64,000 bases of DNA from Hoeflea_A sp039025395 (GTDB lineage: Bacteria > Pseudomonadota > Alphaproteobacteria > Rhizobiales > Rhizobiaceae): the NCBI GenBank assembly GCA_039025395.1, contig JBCCOK010000022.1, positions 1 to 64,000 on the forward strand, written 5' to 3'. Of this stretch, positions 60,026 to 64,000 are shown piece by piece (the first letter of the stretch is position 1; every line of letters starts with the position of its first letter). The notes under the pieces were generated by a model that made no database searches, had not been told where the DNA came from, and was given only the letters and a program-made list of their open reading frames with translations. The position numbers and the translations under genes are program-made.

Positions 60026-61555
60026 ATGAGCCAACCGAACTTTCTCATCATATCGGCGGACCAGCAGCGTGGCGATTGCGTCGGCATCGAGGGCCGTGGC
60101 GTGAAGACGCCGCATCTTGACGGGCTTTGCCGCGATGGCGTGCGGTTTTCCGCCTGCATTACACCTTGCGTCGTCTGCCAGCCGGCGCGGGCATCGATCC
60201 TCACCGGCCAGCTTTGCCGTACCCATGGGGTTCACGACAACGGAATCGACCTCGATCCGGCAATTGGAGAGAAGGGATTTTCCGGAGCCCTTGCAGAAGC
60301 CGGCTACCAGACGGCCTTCTTCGGCAAAGCGCATTTCGCTACCTATCATGCGCGGGAAAAGACCGGATCGCCCGAGAGCATACTTTCATCGGAAGATTTC
60401 CCGGACGACTGGAACGGTCCCTATATGGGGTTTCAGCATGTCGAAATGATGCTCGTCGGACACAACTGGTTTGCGCCTGAGAAGCCGCCGCGCGGGCAGC
60501 ATTTCGAACGTTTCTTCCACCGCGACGGAAGGGGTGATGAAAAACAGGCGCTCTACTGGAAAAACGGCGGCGATACGCATGGTGCGGCACAAACGTGGCA
60601 TTCGCAGTTGCCGCTTGCCTTTCATAATACACCCTGGACCGCGGACCGGGCGATCGAATGGCTGAAGTTCGGGAGGGACAAAGACAGGCCGTTCTGCACC
60701 TGGGTCAGTTTCCCGGATCCGCATCACCCGTTCGATTGTCCCGAACCATGGTCACGCCTACACGACCCTTCTTCTATTGTCCTGCCGCAACATCGGAGCC
60801 GCGATTTCGGCAATCGGCCCTGGTGGCATGCGGCGGCCATTGAGAACGAGCCGGAAGGCGATCCGGAAAATGTCAAGATGCGCAAATCCTATTCGCGTAT
60901 CCAGGAGCAAAGTGACGCGCAACTGCGCGAAATCATCGCCAACACGTTCGGCCAATTATCGTTTATCGATAATCATGTCGGACGCGTGTTGAATGCGCTG
61001 GCCGATGCCGGCCTCGATGAAAATACCTATGTCATCTACATATCGGATCACGGCGACTGGCTGGGTGACCACGGTCTCGTGCTGAAAGGTCCAATGCATT
61101 ACGAAGGACTTCTGCGCGTACCGATGCTGGTACGCGGCCCGGGTGTGCCGGCCGGCAAGGTTGTCGACGAGCCGGTCTCGACCATGGACATCGCAGCAAC
61201 GATGTTTGACATAGCCGGTGCTGCGCCGCTGCTTCAACAGCATGGAACGAGCCTGCGAACCCTGATCCAAGGAGATGGCGAAACCCGCGATTTTGCAATG
61301 AATGAGTGGGAATTGCTGCCGGGCCGTGTGGGCGTGGCGTTATCGCTGCGCACGGTCCGCACAAAGACGCACAAGCTGACGATGGATCTTCGCTCGCAGG
61401 CGGGCGAAATGTACGATCTCGTCAACGACCCGAGCGAGATGCGCAACATCTTCGAAGAACCGGCGGCCGCAGCAGTGTGCGCGGAGTTGACGGACTATCT
61501 CATGCGGCGCCCTGACGATATAGCGCCGAACCGCGTTCCGGTCGGGCCGGCCTGA
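60026..61555 (+). CDS. Second type I sulfatase, formylglycine-dependent
   Basis: This 509-residue sulfatase carries the modification site CQPARASILTGQ (Cys51, Pro53, Arg55), the N-terminal metal site LIISADQQRGDCVG and YISDHGDWLGDHGLVLKGPMHYEG late in the catalytic domain. The PDPHHPFDCPEPW segment is also present. It has no signal peptide, so the substrate is hydrolysed inside the cell. It shares the family with the leftward sulfatase at 53958 but differs along most of its length. The two probably act on different sulfate groups or related esters. It is the last gene of the rightward arm. Confidence 0.9.
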   Translation: MSQPNFLIISADQQRGDCVGIEGRGVKTPHLDGLCRDGVRFSACITPCVVCQPARASILTGQLCRTHGVHDNGIDLDPAIGEKGFSGALAEAGYQTAFFGKAHFATYHAREKTGSPESILSSEDFPDDWNGPYMGFQHVEMMLVGHNWFAPEKPPRGQHFERFFHRDGRGDEKQALYWKNGGDTHGAAQTWHSQLPLAFHNTPWTADRAIEWLKFGRDKDRPFCTWVSFPDPHHPFDCPEPWSRLHDPSSIVLPQHRSRDFGNRPWWHAAAIENEPEGDPENVKMRKSYSRIQEQSDAQLREIIANTFGQLSFIDNHVGRVLNALADAGLDENTYVIYISDHGDWLGDHGLVLKGPMHYEGLLRVPMLVRGPGVPAGKVVDEPVSTMDIAATMFDIAGAAPLLQQHGTSLRTLIQGDGETRDFAMNEWELLPGRVGVALSLRTVRTKTHKLTMDLRSQAGEMYDLVNDPSEMRNIFEEPAAAAVCAELTDYLMRRPDDIAPNRVPVGPA

Positions 61556-61571
61556 TTGCGGACGATCCTTT

Positions 61572-63230
61572 CTACTCTGCTGCAACGCGGGCGCAAAAAC
61601 ACGACGCATTGACAGGAACGTCCGCACGCGCCGCAGCAAGATCGAACCGCTGTTTGATCAGGCGCGCTTCGGCTGTTTCACCCTTTCGGGCAAGGCAATC
61701 ATAAAGGCCACGAAGGCTCCAGACATTATCGGGATGGATGGTGGCGCGACTCAGCGTGCCGCAAAGACCCAGATCTTCGCGATAAACCTCCTCGGCCTCT
61801 TCGAAGCGACCCTGCTCGAAGAGCAATGCGCCAAGCGCATGGCGCGCCGGCTGGATCCAGCCCCAAGGCTCATCATAGGGAAGTGCGTCGTCCAGTTCGA
61901 CAGAGCGCCGCAAGTGCTCAAAGGCAGTGTCGAAATGGCCCTTTCGGTACTCGATCTCGCCGTTGAGCATTTCTTCGGCGATGGCGAGAAGGTCTTGGCA
62001 GGTGTTGTTGTGCAGGAGCCTCGATTCAGGAACTTTCGCCTTGGCTTGGAGAAAAGCGGTGCGCTCTTTCTCGGCGCTTTCGACATCTGCGAGCGCCGCG
62101 TGTGCAACGCCCTTGGCGTAGTGCATTACAGCCGTGGTGTTGCAATAGAGTTCGCGGTCTTGCGGCAGAGGCTCGGCGATGATCTCACGCCATTTGCCGA
62201 AACGGATATAGACATGGCTTTTCATCGAGATGTAACTCTCGATGAAATCCGCCATGGGTGGCGACGGCAATTTCAGCAGCGCCTCAGGTGTTGTCTCGAT
62301 CAGTTCTTCAGCGGCGACCAGAGCCGGTTCGTACTGGCCGAGGAACATCGCGCCATAGATCGCAAAATGATAGTTGTGAATACGATAGGCGGTATAGAAA
62401 TTCATGCCGCCCTCGCGCTCAAGAAACTTGCGGTCGGCAGCACTGGCCTTCTGGTTGTAGACCAGTGCGTCGCGGTAGTGCCCGCATAGGACATCGATAT
62501 GGGTCGGCATATGGATGAGATGGCCGCTGTCGGGTGCAATCTCTCGCAGCCGGTCTCCCGCCTTCAAGGCAAGTTCGGGATGTGGCGACATCTCCATCAG
62601 ATGAACGTAGAGATGCAGGATGCCAGGGTGATCCATTGCGCCTGGCGTATCGGCCATGGCGCGCTCAAGGACCGCGCGCACTTCCGCGGTCCCGGCCCCT
62701 TCGGCAATGCCGCCTGTCTTGAGATCCCACATTTGCCAGGGCGTCACATTCATGATCGCCTCGGAAAAAATCGTGCCGATTTCGAGGTCGTCCGGCAGCG
62801 TCTGCCAGGCCATGCGCATGGCATTGGCAAAGTCAACGTTCCACGGCACCTGGTCATCGATCGGCTCGCGCTGGGGGTAGCGCGCCGGAAGCGCCTCGAT
62901 CAGGGCGCGCTCCATGGGGCTTAGGCTGCCGGCAAGCGACAGCGCTTTTTGCGTTGCGTCATAGGCGCCGGCAAGCGCCTCGGCTTTGCCTGCCGGATCG
63001 AAATGGTGCCACTGCATATTGTAGTTGGGGCCCAGGGCGTAGGCGACACCCCAATGGGCCATGGCGCAATCCGCGTCGGCTTCCAGCGCACGCTTGAAGC
63101 AGGATACCGCCTCGCCGTGATTGTAGCCGTAACACCAGTTGAGGCCGCGATCGAACCAAGTCTGCGCCTCGGCGGAAGCGGTCGTGATTGCACGGCGGTA
63201 GGGCCCGAGATCGTAGTATTCCATCGACAT
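61572..63230 (-). CDS. Large TPR-fold protein with conserved histidine motifs
   Basis: This 552-residue protein is built of tetratricopeptide-like helical pairs (TWFDRGLNWCYGYNHGEAVSCFKRALEADADCAMAHWGVAYALGPNYN near the start; repeats again around 380-540). Unusual for a scaffold, it has histidine-rich motifs in the middle: HLYVHLME (His206, His210, Glu213) and HLIHMPTHIDVLCGHY (His237, His240, His244), recurring in this group of bacterial TPR proteins. They could be a metal or active site. No signal peptide is seen. It is convergent with the sulfatase gene, 16 nt away. Function unknown. Confidence 0.8.
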   Translation of the reverse strand: MSMEYYDLGPYRRAITTASAEAQTWFDRGLNWCYGYNHGEAVSCFKRALEADADCAMAHWGVAYALGPNYNMQWHHFDPAGKAEALAGAYDATQKALSLAGSLSPMERALIEALPARYPQREPIDDQVPWNVDFANAMRMAWQTLPDDLEIGTIFSEAIMNVTPWQMWDLKTGGIAEGAGTAEVRAVLERAMADTPGAMDHPGILHLYVHLMEMSPHPELALKAGDRLREIAPDSGHLIHMPTHIDVLCGHYRDALVYNQKASAADRKFLEREGGMNFYTAYRIHNYHFAIYGAMFLGQYEPALVAAEELIETTPEALLKLPSPPMADFIESYISMKSHVYIRFGKWREIIAEPLPQDRELYCNTTAVMHYAKGVAHAALADVESAEKERTAFLQAKAKVPESRLLHNNTCQDLLAIAEEMLNGEIEYRKGHFDTAFEHLRRSVELDDALPYDEPWGWIQPARHALGALLFEQGRFEEAEEVYREDLGLCGTLSRATIHPDNVWSLRGLYDCLARKGETAEARLIKQRFDLAAARADVPVNASCFCARVAAE

Positions 63231-63487
63231 AAACCCGACTGTTGCGCCTTGCCGCAGGCGCGGCGGCGCTTTTCAGTTCCGCAATTTTACTCTCCTGCAC
63301 TGCAACTGGCCAGATTTGTATGAAAGCCGCTGAGAACGACCGATACATGACCACAATCGCGACGCACACAATCGAACTGATGTTCTCAGTGATTAAAGGC
63401 CAGGCAACACACGCACATTTTAAAAGCTTGGGCGCAGATCGCGCAATGCGCTTTTCTCCCAGATCGGGTGACGGAATTTCTCGTGTT

Positions 63488-63847
63488 CTATGGGTCTGAG
63501 ACCGGCTGCCTTGAAGCGCGCGCAAGGCTGATCATCGCGCCGAGCGCTGCCCCCGCAACCGCGCCAAAGCCGTTGGCGCCGAAGTCCAGCCATTCGGCCG
63601 AGCGTCCTGTAAAGGGCTGCAAAATCTCGAGAAGCCCCCCGTAGGCAATGGCTGCAAGGACAACCGGCAACAGCAATCTGGGGCGTGCCATGGGCAGGGG
63701 TGCTGCCAGCGTGGCGAAGACGAGGAAATGGAAGAGCTTGTCGGAGCCGTTCGCGCCGCCAAGCGATAACGGTGCCAGAGCAAGCACGGCAACTGCCAAG
63801 CCGACAAAGGCGGTTGCAAAAATGCAAAGGGTAATGTGCTGCCGCAT
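63488..63847 (-). CDS. VanZ-like membrane protein, 119 aa
   Basis: This small polytopic protein has the VanZ-like pattern. A first helix (ITLCIFATAFVGLAVAVLAL) is followed by SDKLFHFLVFATLAAPLPMA with the conserved DKxxHF. A third segment (LLPVVLAAIAYGGLLEILQPFTGRSAEWLDFGANGFGAVAGAALGAMI) contains the ExxQPFxGRxxExxDxxANxxGxxxG family signature. Function of the chromosomal members is unknown. The ATG at 63847 follows GAGGAT; a TTG two codons upstream is possible. The last 150 nt of the window hold nothing I can identify. Confidence 0.85.
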   Translation of the reverse strand: MRQHITLCIFATAFVGLAVAVLALAPLSLGGANGSDKLFHFLVFATLAAPLPMARPRLLLPVVLAAIAYGGLLEILQPFTGRSAEWLDFGANGFGAVAGAALGAMISLARASRQPVSDP

Positions 63848-64000
63848 TTTCAATCGATCCTCGTGAAAGGGCTTGGAGGCAAACCTGCTCTATTAAGTGC
63901 CGAAAAGACGCCTTATCTTCAATAGCGGTTGTTACGCTTTCCTTAACAACCAGCCGAAGGCCTTCCGATACCTTTCGCGCACGATTGCATTCGGGCGACC

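Noticed and set aside
63242..63499. Possible lipoprotein-like ORF with TTG start (LLSC motif)
   Set aside because: It has a poor start, no family, a tail that runs into the VanZ-like gene, and no codon pattern distinct from noise.
1..64000. CRISPR arrays, tRNA or rRNA genes, insertion sequences, prophage genes
   Set aside because: I read the gaps for direct repeats, T-loop-like segments and transposase or integrase motifs, and found none I could support.

Overview
The window looks like a chromosomal segment of an alphaproteobacterium of the order Rhizobiales. The evidence is the leuD/leuB/asd block, the 1,599-residue NAD-dependent glutamate dehydrogenase, the TrcR (DUF1013) regulator, a divergent DUF1674/htpX pair, and an imuA-imuB-dnaE2 cassette behind a GAAC-N7-GAAC LexA box. 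A Hoeflea/Phyllobacteriaceae-like host is my guess from gene content; I could not run a search. I saw no rRNA, tRNA, CRISPR array, insertion sequence or phage gene. Most genes are housekeeping, with two accessory catabolic islands.

Layout. 0.1-8.2 kb: small proteins, a GcvR-like ACT protein, leuD, a Rid-family protein, leuB, asd, a secreted lytic transglycosylase, a small secreted protein and pdxY. 8.4-21.3 kb: a divergent catabolic island. The leftward operon is RpiR regulator, Rieske oxygenase, aldehyde dehydrogenase, CMD-family protein and alpha/beta hydrolase. The rightward operon is an FAD/GcvT dehydrogenase, a zinc-free alcohol dehydrogenase-like protein, three tandem enolase-superfamily proteins and a class-III aminotransferase. 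Most of its genes overlap or are about 10 nt apart. The family set points to catabolism of a betaine-like quaternary amine, but the substrate is not established.

21.4-50.8 kb: AhpD-like protein and glutamate dehydrogenase, UMF1 transporter, purH, heparinase-like protein, rsmB, htpX, DUF1674, a TadG-like protein with a paralogous pseudogene fragment in front of it, cfa, acs, trcR, an AbgT transporter, the SOS mutasome imuA-imuB-dnaE2, a DUF454 protein and a PLP-dependent amino acid decarboxylase.

51.0-61.6 kb: a sugar-isomerase-like TIM barrel and a thioredoxin-reductase-like flavoprotein, followed by a second divergent island. Here a MarR regulator, a sulfatase and a metallo-hydrolase face a tripartite tricarboxylate transporter (binding protein, small and large membrane subunits), a universal stress protein and a second sulfatase. 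Two identical 14-bp palindromes lie between the two arms, one of them over the -35 box of a good marR promoter. I read this as an inducible system for taking up a small organic acid and hydrolysing sulfate esters. The window ends with a large TPR protein and a VanZ-like protein.

The best candidates for something undescribed are the betaine-type island with three divergent epimerase-like paralogs and the MarR-controlled double-sulfatase/TTT island.
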